Below, piece after piece: positions 7,394 through 15,966 of a stretch of DNA of 34,856 nt; position 1 is the first letter of the stretch; every line of letters begins with the position of its first letter. Source of the stretch: Embleya sp040605455. Lineage in GTDB: Bacteria; Actinomycetota; Actinomycetes; Streptomycetales; Streptomycetaceae. The notes beneath the pieces were generated by a model that saw nothing but the letters and a program-made list of their open reading frames with translations, was not told where the DNA came from and did no database searches. The DNA is taken from positions 1 through 34,856 of the forward strand of contig NZ_JBEXCV010000101.1 in NCBI RefSeq assembly GCF_040605455.1. The letters are read 5' to 3'. The translations under genes and the position numbers were made by a program.

Positions 7394-8455
7394 CGGTTGG
7401 CCGACGGCGAGGTGCATTCCTTCGACGTGATCGTGCTTGCGACCGGCGCCGGGCCTGTGCTGCCACCGATGCGGAACCTGCGGGTCGCGAGCAGGCCGCT
7501 TGGCTCGTTTGCGTCGACCGGGCCCACCGCGCCGCCCGCTCCGGTTGCCGCGCCCACCCCGCCCGCGCCCACCCCGCCCAGCGGCGAGCCGCGCGGGGAA
7601 CCGAGCCTGGATCTGCTCGCGGGCGTGCATGCGTTCCGCTCCCTGGCCGACTGCGCCGCGCTCGCCGCTGCGGCGCCCAGGGCCGAGCGCGCCGTGGTGA
7701 TCGGCGGAGGTGTCCTCGGAGTGAGCGCCGCGCGGGCCTTGGCGGCGTTGGGGGTCGCGGTCGAAATCGTGCACCAGGGACCGCACTTGATGGAGCGTCA
7801 CCTCGATGCCCAAGCCGCGGGCGCATTGCTCTGCGGACTCGCCGAACTTGGTGTCGCGGTCTACCTCGACAACCGGGCTCGGGCCCTGACGGGTACGGAT
7901 CACGTCGCCGGCGTCGAACTCGCCAACGGACACGTGCTCGACGCGGATCTGGTCGTCCTCGCCTGCGGGGTCCGTCCCCGGGTCGCGCTCGCCCGGGACG
8001 CGGGCCTGCGGGTCGACACCGGAATCGTGGTGGACGACCGGCTCGCCACCTCGGCGGCCGGCATCTACGCCATCGGGGACTGCGCCGAGTTCGCCGGAGA
8101 CGTGCACGGCCTTGCAGCGGCGGCGTGGGACCAGGCCGATGTCCTGGCCGCGCACCTCGCCGGCGGCGGACAACGCTACGCCGGGTCGCGCACGATGATG
8201 CGTCTGACGGCCGGGCCGTTGGCGGTCGCGGCGTTCGGGGCGACAGGTGCACGGGCGGGCGACGACGTCGTGCGGGTTGCCGATCCGACCCGCAACGCCT
8301 ACAAGAAGCTGGTCATCCGTGGCGACCGCCTCGTCGCCGGGATCCTGATCGGCGATCTCTCCACCGCCGGCACCCTGACCCGAGCCTTCGAACGCGACGA
8401 TCCGCTGCCGGCCGACCCGCTCCACCTGTTGGCCGTGCCGGGAGCGTACCGATGA
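7142..8455 (+). CDS. NAD(P)H/FAD-dependent oxidoreductase of the nitrate assimilation cluster
   Basis: 437 aa from the GTG at 7142 (GTG at 7145 equally possible), preceded by GAGAGG at 7131-7136. It begins with an FAD-binding Rossmann motif (GVVGAGMAAARFAQQM), has the second, NAD-binding motif VVIGGGVLGVSAARAL, and ends with the FAD-site motif AGIYAIGDCAEF, like the N-terminal half of NirB and rubredoxin/nitrite reductase FAD domains. It lacks iron-sulfur and siroheme domains. Placed between nasC and nirB, it is the best candidate for passing electrons from NAD(P)H to NasC. Odd features are a ~35-residue Pro/Ala-rich insertion (TPPAPTPP region) after LATGAGPVLPPMRNLRV, and two copies of the 33-bp repeat inside its first 85 codons, where they encode atypical residues such as DAEQCSLRL. 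Role inferred from neighbours. Confidence 0.8.
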   Translation: MVRVGVVGAGMAAARFAQQMAAREPGVSVTVFGDEVYPPYNRALLADVLSARFGAEAIGLPVGPTAVVRVGTRVSALDAEQCSLRLADGEVHSFDVIVLATGAGPVLPPMRNLRVASRPLGSFASTGPTAPPAPVAAPTPPAPTPPSGEPRGEPSLDLLAGVHAFRSLADCAALAAAAPRAERAVVIGGGVLGVSAARALAALGVAVEIVHQGPHLMERHLDAQAAGALLCGLAELGVAVYLDNRARALTGTDHVAGVELANGHVLDADLVVLACGVRPRVALARDAGLRVDTGIVVDDRLATSAAGIYAIGDCAEFAGDVHGLAAAAWDQADVLAAHLAGGGQRYAGSRTMMRLTAGPLAVAAFGATGARAGDDVVRVADPTRNAYKKLVIRGDRLVAGILIGDLSTAGTLTRAFERDDPLPADPLHLLAVPGAYR

Positions 8456-8866
8456 CCGGGTCACCCACGACCGCCGCCCGACGCTGTCACCGCAACCACC
8501 CGGACCGGCCCCCGTGATCGGCGTCGCGAGGAGGCGGGCCCGCCGGGTTGTGGGGTTGTGCCGGCGGCGTGCCTACAGGCCGTGTGGGCAGGGTCGTTGC
8601 TTCGGTTCGGGAGTGGGGGTGCGGCCGGCGGGGCCGACCCCGCCGGCCGGCGCCGCGAGGACGCGGGGCCGCTGCGCCGTGGGGCTGGTTCGACGGTGAC
8701 TGCGGGGGCGTGTGGGGACGACTTGCGGTGGTGGTGTCGGGGTTGTCGGTCGGGGTCCGGCGATCGGGATCCGGGGGTGGTTTGGGGTCGCGGGTGGGTT
8801 CGTGAGTGTGCTTGCTGCTTGTGGGTGCGGGTCCGGGTTGTTTCGGCGTTGTTGGAGGAGTCGGGC
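8456..8866. other. 411-bp gap before nirB with hairpins
   Basis: No supported gene. The plus strand is rich in G and T, and short frames lack ribosome sites. It holds a 12-bp palindrome (GGCGGGCCCGCC, 8533-8544) and a strong hairpin at 8622-8649. The length suggests nirB has its own leader or promoter rather than simple read-through. Confidence 0.5.
8622..8649. terminator. Strong GC hairpin upstream of nirB
   Basis: A perfect 12-bp stem (8622-8633 with 8638-8649) closes a 4-base CCGA loop. No T-tract follows, as is common in high-GC actinomycetes. It lies 167 bp after the oxidoreductase stop and 217 bp before nirB, so it may terminate or attenuate transcription between them. Confidence 0.45.
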
Positions 8867-11410
8867 GTGAGTGATGTCGGGAAGACGAATGTGGTTTTGG
8901 TCGGGCACGGCATGGTGGGACAGCGGTTCGTCGAGGCGCTCGTCGAGCAGGACGGCGGGCGTGTCGCCGTCACCGTGTTGGCCGAGGAGCCGCGGCGGGC
9001 CTACGACCGGGTGCACCTGACCTCCTGGTTCTCGGGTACGACGGCGGAGGAACTGTCGTTGTGCAGTGCGGAGTTCGCACGGCAGCATCAGATCGACATT
9101 CGGCTCGGGGATCCTGTCGAGACGATCGATCGGATCGGCCGCACCGTCACCACCCGAGCCGGCCGCAGCGTGCCGTACGACGTGCTCGTGCTGGCGACCG
9201 GGTCGTATCCGTTCGTGCCGCCGGTGCCCGGTCACGACGCGGACGGGTGCTTCGTGTACCGCACGATCGAGGACGTCGAGGCGATCGAGGCCGCCGCGCG
9301 CGGTGCACGGGTGGGAGCGGTCGTCGGCGGCGGGTTGCTCGGCCTCGAGGCCGCCGGAGCGCTGACCGCGATGGGGCTGGAAACCCATGTCGTCGAGTTC
9401 GCGCCGCGTCTGATGGCCATTCAGGTCGACGACGGTGGCGGGGAGGTGTTGCGGCGCAAGGTCGAGGAGTTGGGGGTGACCGTCCATACCGGGGCGGGGA
9501 CGCAGGCCGTCACCACCGGTGCCGACGGGCGGGTCTCGGGCATGACGTTGTCGGACGGCAGCGAACTGGCCGCCGATCTGGTGGTGTTCTCGGCCGGAGT
9601 GCGGCCGCGGGATCAACTCGCCCGAGCCGCGGGCCTCGCGGTGGGTGAGCGCGGCGGCATCGTCGTGGACGAGCGTTGCCGGACCGCGGATCCGCACATC
9701 CTGGCCATCGGCGAGTGCGCGCTGGCCGCGGACGGGCGCGTGTACGGGCTGGTCGCGCCGGGGTACGCGATGGCAGAGGTGGCCGCGGCCGAGATCGGTG
9801 GCGCCGGGACGGACGGTTTCGCCGGCGCGGATCTGTCGACCAAGCTCAAGCTGCTCGGCGTCGAGGTGGCGAGTTTCGGCGACGCACACGGGACCGCCGA
9901 GGGGTGCGTGGAGGTGCTGTACTCCAACACCCGGGCCGGCGTGTACAAGAAGCTGGTCATCGGAGCGGACGGGCGGCTGCTGGGCGGCGTTCTGGTCGGT
10001 GACGCGGAGGCGTACGGGACGTTGCGGCCGCTGACCGGCGGGGCCCTGCCGGTGCCGGCCGAGCAGCTCGTGTTGCCCGCGTCGATGGGCGCACCGGTGC
10101 GGTTCGAGCTTCCGGACACGGCCGTGGTGTGCTCGTGCCACGCGGTGACGAAGGCGGTGATCCGAAACGCGGTCACCGCCCACGACTGCCTCGATGTCCC
10201 GGCCGTGAAGAAGTGCACCAAGGCCGGTACCGGGTGCGGAAGTTGCGTCAAGCTCATCGGCACGATCGTGACCGAGGAGCTGGCCGCCGCCGGGATCGAG
10301 AGCATGCGCGGGCTGTGTGAGCACTTCGCCGAGCACACCCGCGCCGAGTTGTACGAGATCGTTCGGGTCAAGGGCATCACCTCCTTCACCCGGTTGATCG
10401 ACGAGCACGGCAGTTCCGGCGCGCCGGGCGGCGACGGGTGCGATGTCTGCAAGCCCACCGTCGGCTCGATCCTGGCGAGTCTGGCCCAGGGACACATCCT
10501 CGACGGCGAACAGGCCGCACTCCAGGACACCAACGACCACTTTCTCGCCAACATCCAGCGCAACGGCTCGTATTCGGTCGTCCCACGCATCCCGGGCGGC
10601 GAGATCACTCCGGAGGGCCTGATCACCATCGGTGAGATCGCCCGCGACTTCGGCCTCTATACGAAGATCACCGGTGGCCAACGGATCGATCTGTTCGGGG
10701 CAACGGTCGACCAACTCCCGCCAATCTGGAGAAGGTTGGTCGCGGCCGGCTTCGAGTCGGGCCACGCGTACGGCAAGGCGCTGCGGACCGTGAAGTCGTG
10801 CGTCGGCGAGACCTGGTGCCGTTACGGCGTCCAGGACTCGGTCGGCCTCGCGATCGAGCTCGAACTGCGGTATCGGGGTCTGCGTTCGCCGCACAAGCTC
10901 AAGTCCGCGGTGAGCGGGTGCGCCCGCGAGTGCGCCGAGGCGCAGAGCAAGGACTTCGGGGTGATCGCCACCTCCGAGGGCTGGAACCTGTACGTCGGCG
11001 GCAACGGCGGGATGACCCCGCGGCACGCAGACCTGCTGGCGAGCGACCTCGACCGCGACACGCTCATCCGCACGATCGACCGCTTCCTGATGTTCTACAT
11101 CCGGACCGCCGACCGACTCGAACGCACCGCGTCGTGGCTGGAGCGGATGGAGGGCGGCCTCGACCACCTGCGTGCCGTGATCAACGACGACTCGCTCGGG
11201 ATCTGCGCCGACCTGGACGAACTGATGAACCGTCACGTCGGGACCTATCAGGACGAGTGGGCGGCGACACTGGCCGACCCCGACCGGGTCCGCCGGTTCG
11301 TGTCGTTCGTCAATGCGCCCGGCACCCCCGATCCCACCGTCCGGTTCACCGCCGAGCGGGACCAGATCAAGCCCGTTCTGTTCGAGAAGTTGGAGGTACG
11401 CGGCCGATGA
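8867..11410 (+). CDS. nirB: Assimilatory nitrite reductase [NAD(P)H] large subunit
   Basis: 847 aa from the GTG at 8867, six bases after a GGAGGAG ribosome site; the open frame further upstream is ignored. Domain order is classic NirB: FAD/NAD(P) domain (VLVGHGMVGQRF, VVGGGLLGLEAAGAL, ILAIGECA), NirB C-terminal FAD part, BFD-like [2Fe-2S] domain (C422-x-C424, C457-x2-C460), ferredoxin-like half domain, and the siroheme/[4Fe-4S] domain with C645-x5-C651 and C685-x3-C689 (CVGETWC, CARECAE). All cluster ligands are present. It reduces nitrite to ammonium in the cytoplasm with six electrons from NAD(P)H. The stop overlaps the nirD start as ATGA, so the two subunits are translationally coupled. 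Confidence 0.95.
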   Translation: MSDVGKTNVVLVGHGMVGQRFVEALVEQDGGRVAVTVLAEEPRRAYDRVHLTSWFSGTTAEELSLCSAEFARQHQIDIRLGDPVETIDRIGRTVTTRAGRSVPYDVLVLATGSYPFVPPVPGHDADGCFVYRTIEDVEAIEAAARGARVGAVVGGGLLGLEAAGALTAMGLETHVVEFAPRLMAIQVDDGGGEVLRRKVEELGVTVHTGAGTQAVTTGADGRVSGMTLSDGSELAADLVVFSAGVRPRDQLARAAGLAVGERGGIVVDERCRTADPHILAIGECALAADGRVYGLVAPGYAMAEVAAAEIGGAGTDGFAGADLSTKLKLLGVEVASFGDAHGTAEGCVEVLYSNTRAGVYKKLVIGADGRLLGGVLVGDAEAYGTLRPLTGGALPVPAEQLVLPASMGAPVRFELPDTAVVCSCHAVTKAVIRNAVTAHDCLDVPAVKKCTKAGTGCGSCVKLIGTIVTEELAAAGIESMRGLCEHFAEHTRAELYEIVRVKGITSFTRLIDEHGSSGAPGGDGCDVCKPTVGSILASLAQGHILDGEQAALQDTNDHFLANIQRNGSYSVVPRIPGGEITPEGLITIGEIARDFGLYTKITGGQRIDLFGATVDQLPPIWRRLVAAGFESGHAYGKALRTVKSCVGETWCRYGVQDSVGLAIELELRYRGLRSPHKLKSAVSGCARECAEAQSKDFGVIATSEGWNLYVGGNGGMTPRHADLLASDLDRDTLIRTIDRFLMFYIRTADRLERTASWLERMEGGLDHLRAVINDDSLGICADLDELMNRHVGTYQDEWAATLADPDRVRRFVSFVNAPGTPDPTVRFTAERDQIKPVLFEKLEVRGR

Positions 11411-11775
11411 CGACAAGTATCGAGTCGACGACCACGCTCACCGTCGAGATCTCCGGCGAAACCGGCTGGATGCCGGTGTGTTCGTACGCCGACCTCGTGC
11501 CCGGCCGGGGTGTCGCGGTCCTGATCGAGGGCCATCAGGTCGCGGTGTTTCGAGACCGGGCGGGGCAGCTGTACGCGTTGGCCAACCGCGATCCGTTCAG
11601 CGGCGCGTACGTCATCTCGCGCGGCATCGTCGGGCAGCGGGGTGAGGTGCCCACGATCGCGTCGCCGATGTACAAGCAGGTGTTCGACCTTCGTACGGGT
11701 CGGTGTCTGGACGAGGACGAGGGCCCCGACGGGGAACCGGCCGCGTTGCGGACGTGGGCTGTTCGCATCCGGTGA
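11407..11775 (+). CDS. nirD: Nitrite reductase small subunit
   Basis: 122 aa, ATG overlapping the nirB TGA (ATGA at 11407-11410). It has the Rieske-like NirD fold (WMPVCSYADLVPGRGVAVLI, VAVFRDRAGQLYALANRDP, IASPMYKQVFDLRTGRCLD). As usual for NirD, the Cys/His ligands of true Rieske proteins are missing, so it should not hold a cluster. It partners NirB. Confidence 0.93.
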   Translation: MTTSIESTTTLTVEISGETGWMPVCSYADLVPGRGVAVLIEGHQVAVFRDRAGQLYALANRDPFSGAYVISRGIVGQRGEVPTIASPMYKQVFDLRTGRCLDEDEGPDGEPAALRTWAVRIR

Positions 11776-11810
11776 CGGGTGCCCGTCGCCGCCCGGAATT
11801 CTCACACCGC

Positions 11811-11839
11811 TTGAACGCCGATCCTGAGCGAGTTGTAGC
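11811..11839 (+). promoter_or_regulatory. Possible promoter upstream of narK
   Basis: TTGAAC (11811-11816) and TGTAGC (11834-11839) are spaced by 17 bases, 93 bp before the narK start. The -35 is good, the -10 is poor. It would allow narK to be expressed separately from nirBD. Confidence 0.25.
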
Positions 11840-11932
11840 GCCGGCGACCGACAGGACGTAGTGCGCCGAAATCTGCCGTTCCTAGCGTGATGAACCGTCA
11901 GCCGGTATTCCCCTTCGGACAGGCAGGTCCCA

Positions 11933-13276
11933 GTGACGACGACTGCGACAACCACCACCACGACCGCACCCATCGCCGCGACCGGGTCCGGACCGCTCGA
12001 CGATTGGCGGCCCGAGGACGAGGCCTTCTGGGCCCAGGCGGGGGCCAAGATAGCCCGGCGCAACCTGATCTTCTCGGTCCTCTCCGAGCACATCGGCTTC
12101 TCGGTCTGGAGTCTGTGGTCGGTCATCGTGCTCTTCCTGGGCCCGGCCTACGGGTTCGACCCCGCGCAGAAGTTCACCCTGACCGCCGTGCCGACCCTGG
12201 TCGGGGGTGCGATGCGGATTCCGTACACGTTCGCGGTCGCCCGCTTCGGTGGTCGTAACTGGACCGTGATCAGCGCACTGTTGCTGCTGCTGCCCACGGT
12301 GGTGATCGCGATCGTGTTGGAACCGGGCGTCTCCTACGGCACGTTGCTTGCGGTCGCCGCGATCGCCGGGGTCGGCGGCGGCAACTTCGCCTCCTCGATG
12401 GCCAACATCAACGCGTTCTACCCGCAGCGGCTGAAGGGGTGGGCGCTCGGGATCAACGCCGGTGGCGGCAACCTGGGCGTGCCCGCTGTGCAGTTGGTCG
12501 GGCTCGCGGTGCTTGCGACGGCGGGCGCGGAGCACCCTCGGCTGCTGCTCGTGGTCTACATCCCGCTGATCGTGCTCGCCGCGTTGTTGTCCGCGCGCTA
12601 CATGGACAACCTGCCCGCGCTGCGCAACGACAGGGGCGCGATGCGCGAGGTTGCCGGCGAACCGCACGCGTGGGTGATGTCGCTGCTGTACATCGGCACG
12701 TTCGGGTCGTTCATCGGCTTCGGGTTCGCCTTCGGGCAGGTGCTCCAGGTGCAGTTCCACGCGGAGTTCGCCACTCCGGTGAAGGCGGCCTACCTGACCT
12801 TCCTGGGGCCGCTGTTGGGCTCGCTGGTGCGCCCGGTCGGTGGGTGGTTCGCGGATCGATGGGGCGGCGCGCGGGTCACGTTCTGGAACTTCGTCGCGAT
12901 GGCCGGCGCCGCGCTCGTGGTCTATCTGGCTTCGCGGCAGGAGTCGCTCGGGCTGTTCCTGACCGGCTTCGTGATGCTGTTCGTGTTCAGCGGGTTGGGC
13001 AACGGCTCGGCGTACAAGATGATCCCGGCGATCTTCGCGGCCAAGCTCGGCGCGGGCCCGGCCGCGCGGCGCAAGTCGGGTGCGCTGATGGGCATCGCGG
13101 GTGCGGTGGGCGCGCTGGGCGGGGTCCTGGTCAACATCGCCTTCCGCGAGTCGTTCCTGAACTCCGGTCGGGGCGACGGCGCCTACCTGGCCTTCCTCGC
13201 CTTCTACGGGCTGTGCCTGGTGGTTACGTGGGCGGTGTACCTGCGACCTTCGGCACGGCGGTTGGCGGGCGTGTGA
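11933..13276 (+). CDS. narK: Nitrate/nitrite transporter (NNP family, MFS)
   Basis: 447 aa from the GTG at 11933. About twelve hydrophobic segments make a major-facilitator protein. Both nitrate signature motifs of the NNP family are present: GVGGGNFASSMANINAFYP in the fifth helix region and FSGLGNGSAYKMIP in the eleventh. The substrate arginines are visible in GGAMRIPY and SLVRPVGG. It imports nitrate or exchanges it for nitrite at the membrane. An N-terminal Thr/Ala-rich tail (TTTATTTTTT) precedes the first helix. It follows nirD by 157 bp on the same strand and completes the assimilation cluster. Confidence 0.93.
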   Translation: MTTTATTTTTTAPIAATGSGPLDDWRPEDEAFWAQAGAKIARRNLIFSVLSEHIGFSVWSLWSVIVLFLGPAYGFDPAQKFTLTAVPTLVGGAMRIPYTFAVARFGGRNWTVISALLLLLPTVVIAIVLEPGVSYGTLLAVAAIAGVGGGNFASSMANINAFYPQRLKGWALGINAGGGNLGVPAVQLVGLAVLATAGAEHPRLLLVVYIPLIVLAALLSARYMDNLPALRNDRGAMREVAGEPHAWVMSLLYIGTFGSFIGFGFAFGQVLQVQFHAEFATPVKAAYLTFLGPLLGSLVRPVGGWFADRWGGARVTFWNFVAMAGAALVVYLASRQESLGLFLTGFVMLFVFSGLGNGSAYKMIPAIFAAKLGAGPAARRKSGALMGIAGAVGALGGVLVNIAFRESFLNSGRGDGAYLAFLAFYGLCLVVTWAVYLRPSARRLAGV

Positions 13277-13294
13277 GGCGAGCAGCCCGCGATT

Positions 13295-13326
13295 CGGCGG
13301 CCGGTCCCGACGGGGATCGGCCGCCG
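13295..13326. terminator. Bidirectional terminator between narK and the TPR gene
   Basis: A 14-bp stem (13295-13308 with 13313-13326, one G-T pair) closes a GACG loop in the 108-bp convergent gap. It lies 18 bp after the narK stop and 59 bp beyond the stop of the opposite gene, so it can serve both. Confidence 0.7.
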
Positions 13327-13384
13327 GTCGGCTTTCCGCGCCCAGGTGCCCTCGCCGGCGAGCCCGATCCGGTCGCCGCAACCC

Positions 13385-14467
13385 TCAGCGGGAGGCGGCG
13401 CGTTCCAGTCGGACGGTGAGCAGGGTCGGCACGAGGGCCACCCAGAACAGGACTTGGGGAACGAGCCGGCCGGTCCACGGGATCGTCACGATCAGTACGG
13501 CGGTCAGGGTGCACCACGCGGTCTGGCCCAGAACCAGACGTGCCCAGCCGACCCGCCGGATCAGCGACCACATGCTCAGCTTGACGCCGGTGCGCAACCG
13601 CCGGTAGCGGCGCCAGGCGCCCAACCCCCACGCGATGCCCATCAGCGTCAGCGCCCACAGCCGGATGCCGAGCGGAGCGGGCAGCGCCGTGGGGTCGTCG
13701 CCGGTCGGGAAGACCCGGCCGGCCAGGGCAGCGATCACCAGGCAGAGCAGGGCGATCCAGCGGGTCCCGCGCAACATTCGGAAGACGGCCGTATCGACGT
13801 TCGCGCGCAGCCGCTCGGACGTGGGATCCGCGGCGAGCGCGACGGCGGCCGCGTCAGCGGCGGCCGGCAGTTTGGCCCCGGCGCCGATCAGTGCCGGCCG
13901 GGCAGCGGCGTGCACGGCATGGTCGGCGAGCTCGCCCAGGGCCCAGGCGTTCTGCGGGTCGATGCGCAACACCTCGCGAACCGCCCGCGTCCGCACGTCG
14001 TTTCGGCCGACCAGCAGGGAAGCCTTCCACAGTGCCCAGTGCGCACCGACCGCCTCCGGGCCCAGACGCACCGCGGTACAGGCCGCCTCGAACGCCTCGG
14101 GCCAGCGCGGCTGCCACGAGTTCAACGCCTCCGACAGCGCGGCATGGGCCTGCCACAGGTCGGGCGCGATGCCGATCGCGGTCCGGGCCGCGGCCTCCGC
14201 CTCCTCGCTGCGGCTCAACTTCCGCAGACCGTACACGCGCACCAAGAGCGCCTCGTAGTCGTCCGGCGCGACGGCCAACGCGGCGTCGCTCGCGGCGACG
14301 ACCTCCTCGTCCCGTCCGAGGTTGAGGTGTACGTAGGCGAGGCGGACCCAGGCCCGGGCGTCGGAGGGGTCCTCGGCGACCCGGCGAGCGAGGAGTTCGC
14401 CGGCCTCCTCGTGGCGGTCCAACTCCATCAGTGCGTGCGCCCGGGCGGACAGCGGATGTTCGCTCAC
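13385..14467 (-). CDS. TPR-repeat membrane protein paired with an AAA+ ATPase
   Basis: 360 aa from the GTG at 14465-14467, which overlaps the stop of the upstream ATPase by the four bases GTGA and follows GGAAAG. The first ~190 residues are tetratricopeptide-like helix pairs (HALMELDRHEEAGELLARRV, ARAWVRLAYVHLNLGRDEEV, YEALLVRVYGLRKLSRSEEA). The last ~140 residues contain about four hydrophobic segments (RWIALLCLVIAALAG, LWALTLMGIAWGLGAW, TAWCTLTAVLIVTIPW, VLFWVALVPTLLTVRL) and end with a basic tail. It is probably a membrane-anchored adaptor for the ATPase. No specific function is recognised. Confidence 0.75.
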   Translation of the reverse strand: MSEHPLSARAHALMELDRHEEAGELLARRVAEDPSDARAWVRLAYVHLNLGRDEEVVAASDAALAVAPDDYEALLVRVYGLRKLSRSEEAEAAARTAIGIAPDLWQAHAALSEALNSWQPRWPEAFEAACTAVRLGPEAVGAHWALWKASLLVGRNDVRTRAVREVLRIDPQNAWALGELADHAVHAAARPALIGAGAKLPAAADAAAVALAADPTSERLRANVDTAVFRMLRGTRWIALLCLVIAALAGRVFPTGDDPTALPAPLGIRLWALTLMGIAWGLGAWRRYRRLRTGVKLSMWSLIRRVGWARLVLGQTAWCTLTAVLIVTIPWTGRLVPQVLFWVALVPTLLTVRLERAASR

Positions 14468-15765
14468 AGCTTTCCGGTCTTCCTCAGGTAGGTGACCAGG
14501 TCGTCGTACGTGCCGCCCTCGTTGGCGAACATCGCCACATTGCGCGCCGTCGCGAACCATGCCTCGGTGGACGGGCGGATGGCCTTGGCCGCCGCCAGCA
14601 GGTCGCGAGTGTCGATCATGCGGACCGAACCGGTGCGGACGGAGTCCAACAGCGCGGCTTCCGCCGCACTTTCGCACACGTGCGCAAGATCCGCGCCGGA
14701 GAACCCGTCGGTCATCCTGACCAGCTTGCCCAGGTCGATCGACGCGATGGGCCGCTCGCTCAGGTGGTAGCGCAGGATCGCCTCCCGAGCCGGTCGGTCG
14801 GGCGGCAGCACGAGCAGGGTGCGGTCCAGACGGCCGGGGCGGCGCAGCGCGAGATCCACGTCCCAGGGCACGTTGGTCGCGGCGAGTACGAAGACGCCCT
14901 CGTTGTCGTCGCCGACCCCGTCCAGCTCGGTGAGCAGCTGATTGACCGTGTTGCGCATACCGCCGTGCGCGGTCCGGCTGCGTTTGGCGCCGAGTGCGTC
15001 CAGTTCGTCGAGGAAGACCACACACGGCGCTCGGCGGCGCGCGGTGGCGAACACCTCGTGCATGTTGCGCTCGGAGTTGCCCATCCACATGTCCAGGACG
15101 TCGTGGATGGACACGGAGACGAAGCCGGCCCCGAGTTCGCCGGCGACCGCGCGGGCGATGAAGGTCTTGCCGCACCCGGGCGGCCCGTACAGCAACAGGC
15201 CCCCGCGCAGGCTCTTTCCGTACAGCCTGCGCAGCTCGGGGTTGCGCATCGGGGCCAGGAACGCGGCTTCCAGACGATCCTTGACCTCCTGCATTCCGCC
15301 GACGTCGGCAAGGCGCAGCGACCCGGGCGCATCCACGTCCCACGCGCTCGCCGCACCGGGTTCGCCGCTGTCGTCGGCGGCTACCGGCGCCTCGGATCCG
15401 TCGTCGTCGCCCTCACGTGGCCGTGCCACGAACCGGGGCGGGACCACGTCCTCGACCTCCTGCTCGGCTGCGGCCCAGTCGAATCCGCCCGCCGGAGGCG
15501 CCTGTTCGGCGGCCGGCGCCGCCGCGGGCGCTCCCATCGCCCGGGCCATCAGCGCCCGCGCCTGCGGGTCGCCGGGGGACTGACCGAGTACGGCGGCCAC
15601 TTCGGCGACGGCGGCGTCGAGGCGGCCGGCGTCGATCAACAACTGCGCCAGGTGCAGGCGCAGCGGCAGATCGCGGGGCGCCGCCTCGACGGCCGTGCGC
15701 AGGCTGCGGATCAGCGGAGCCTCCGCCGCCGATGGTTCCGGGGACTGGGGACGCTCGTCGGGCAT
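14464..15765 (-). CDS. AAA+ ATPase (FtsH/Cdc48/spastin-like) with N-terminal TPR-like region
   Basis: 433 aa from the ATG at 15763-15765; a GTG at 15807, overlapping the stop of the upstream remnant and preceded by a G-rich site, would add 14 residues. Residues ~15-75 form two TPR-like helices (LPLRLHLAQLLIDAGRLDAA). A low-complexity acidic linker (~80-145) leads into a classic AAA module: Walker A GPPGCGKT (194-201), pore-loop region MWMGNSERN, Walker B VVFLDELDALG (~249-259) and arginine finger RRPGRLDR (~309-315). The C-terminal lid contains GFSGADLAHVCESAAEAAL. No protease or microtubule-related domain is attached, so the substrate is unknown. Coupling to the TPR membrane protein suggests a two-part membrane-associated remodelling machine (inference). 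Confidence 0.8.
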   Translation of the reverse strand: MPDERPQSPEPSAAEAPLIRSLRTAVEAAPRDLPLRLHLAQLLIDAGRLDAAVAEVAAVLGQSPGDPQARALMARAMGAPAAAPAAEQAPPAGGFDWAAAEQEVEDVVPPRFVARPREGDDDGSEAPVAADDSGEPGAASAWDVDAPGSLRLADVGGMQEVKDRLEAAFLAPMRNPELRRLYGKSLRGGLLLYGPPGCGKTFIARAVAGELGAGFVSVSIHDVLDMWMGNSERNMHEVFATARRRAPCVVFLDELDALGAKRSRTAHGGMRNTVNQLLTELDGVGDDNEGVFVLAATNVPWDVDLALRRPGRLDRTLLVLPPDRPAREAILRYHLSERPIASIDLGKLVRMTDGFSGADLAHVCESAAEAALLDSVRTGSVRMIDTRDLLAAAKAIRPSTEAWFATARNVAMFANEGGTYDDLVTYLRKTGKL

Positions 15766-15803
15766 GGGCACAAGGTTACGATCATGGGGCGTCCGGCTTT
15801 TGC

Positions 15804-15966
15804 TCACCCCACCTTCGGCGCGGTCGTGCGGGTGTAGTGCTCGGCGACCTCGTCGCTCGTCGCGAGCCACACCCCCGGGTGGTTGACGACGTACTCCAGT
15901 GCCTGGTTCAGGTACTTGTGCCGGAACGCCTGACCGGTGACGAACGGGTGCAGCGCCAGGCCATGA
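15804..15966 (-). pseudogene. C-terminal fragment of a polysaccharide deacetylase
   Basis: The minus-strand frame ending at the TGA of 15804-15806 reads HGLALHPFVTGQAFRHKYLN then QALEYVVNHPGVWLATSDEVAEHY. This resembles the C-terminal end of NodB-type polysaccharide deacetylases related to allantoinase PuuE. Only ~52 residues of ~300 remain; upstream of about 15966 the homology stops. The frame has no sensible start. Its stop overlaps a possible GTG start of the ATPase gene. Interpreted as the 3' stump of a gene cut by rearrangement. Confidence 0.65.

Noticed and set aside
8558..8866. Upstream extension of NirB by ~100 residues
   Set aside because: The canonical NirB begins at the GTG of 8867 with an ideal GGAGGAG site; the upstream translation is low-complexity.
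8573..11416. Minus-strand frame of 947 aa opposite nirB
   Set aside because: A long antisense frame typical of high-GC DNA; the plus strand has all NirB motifs.
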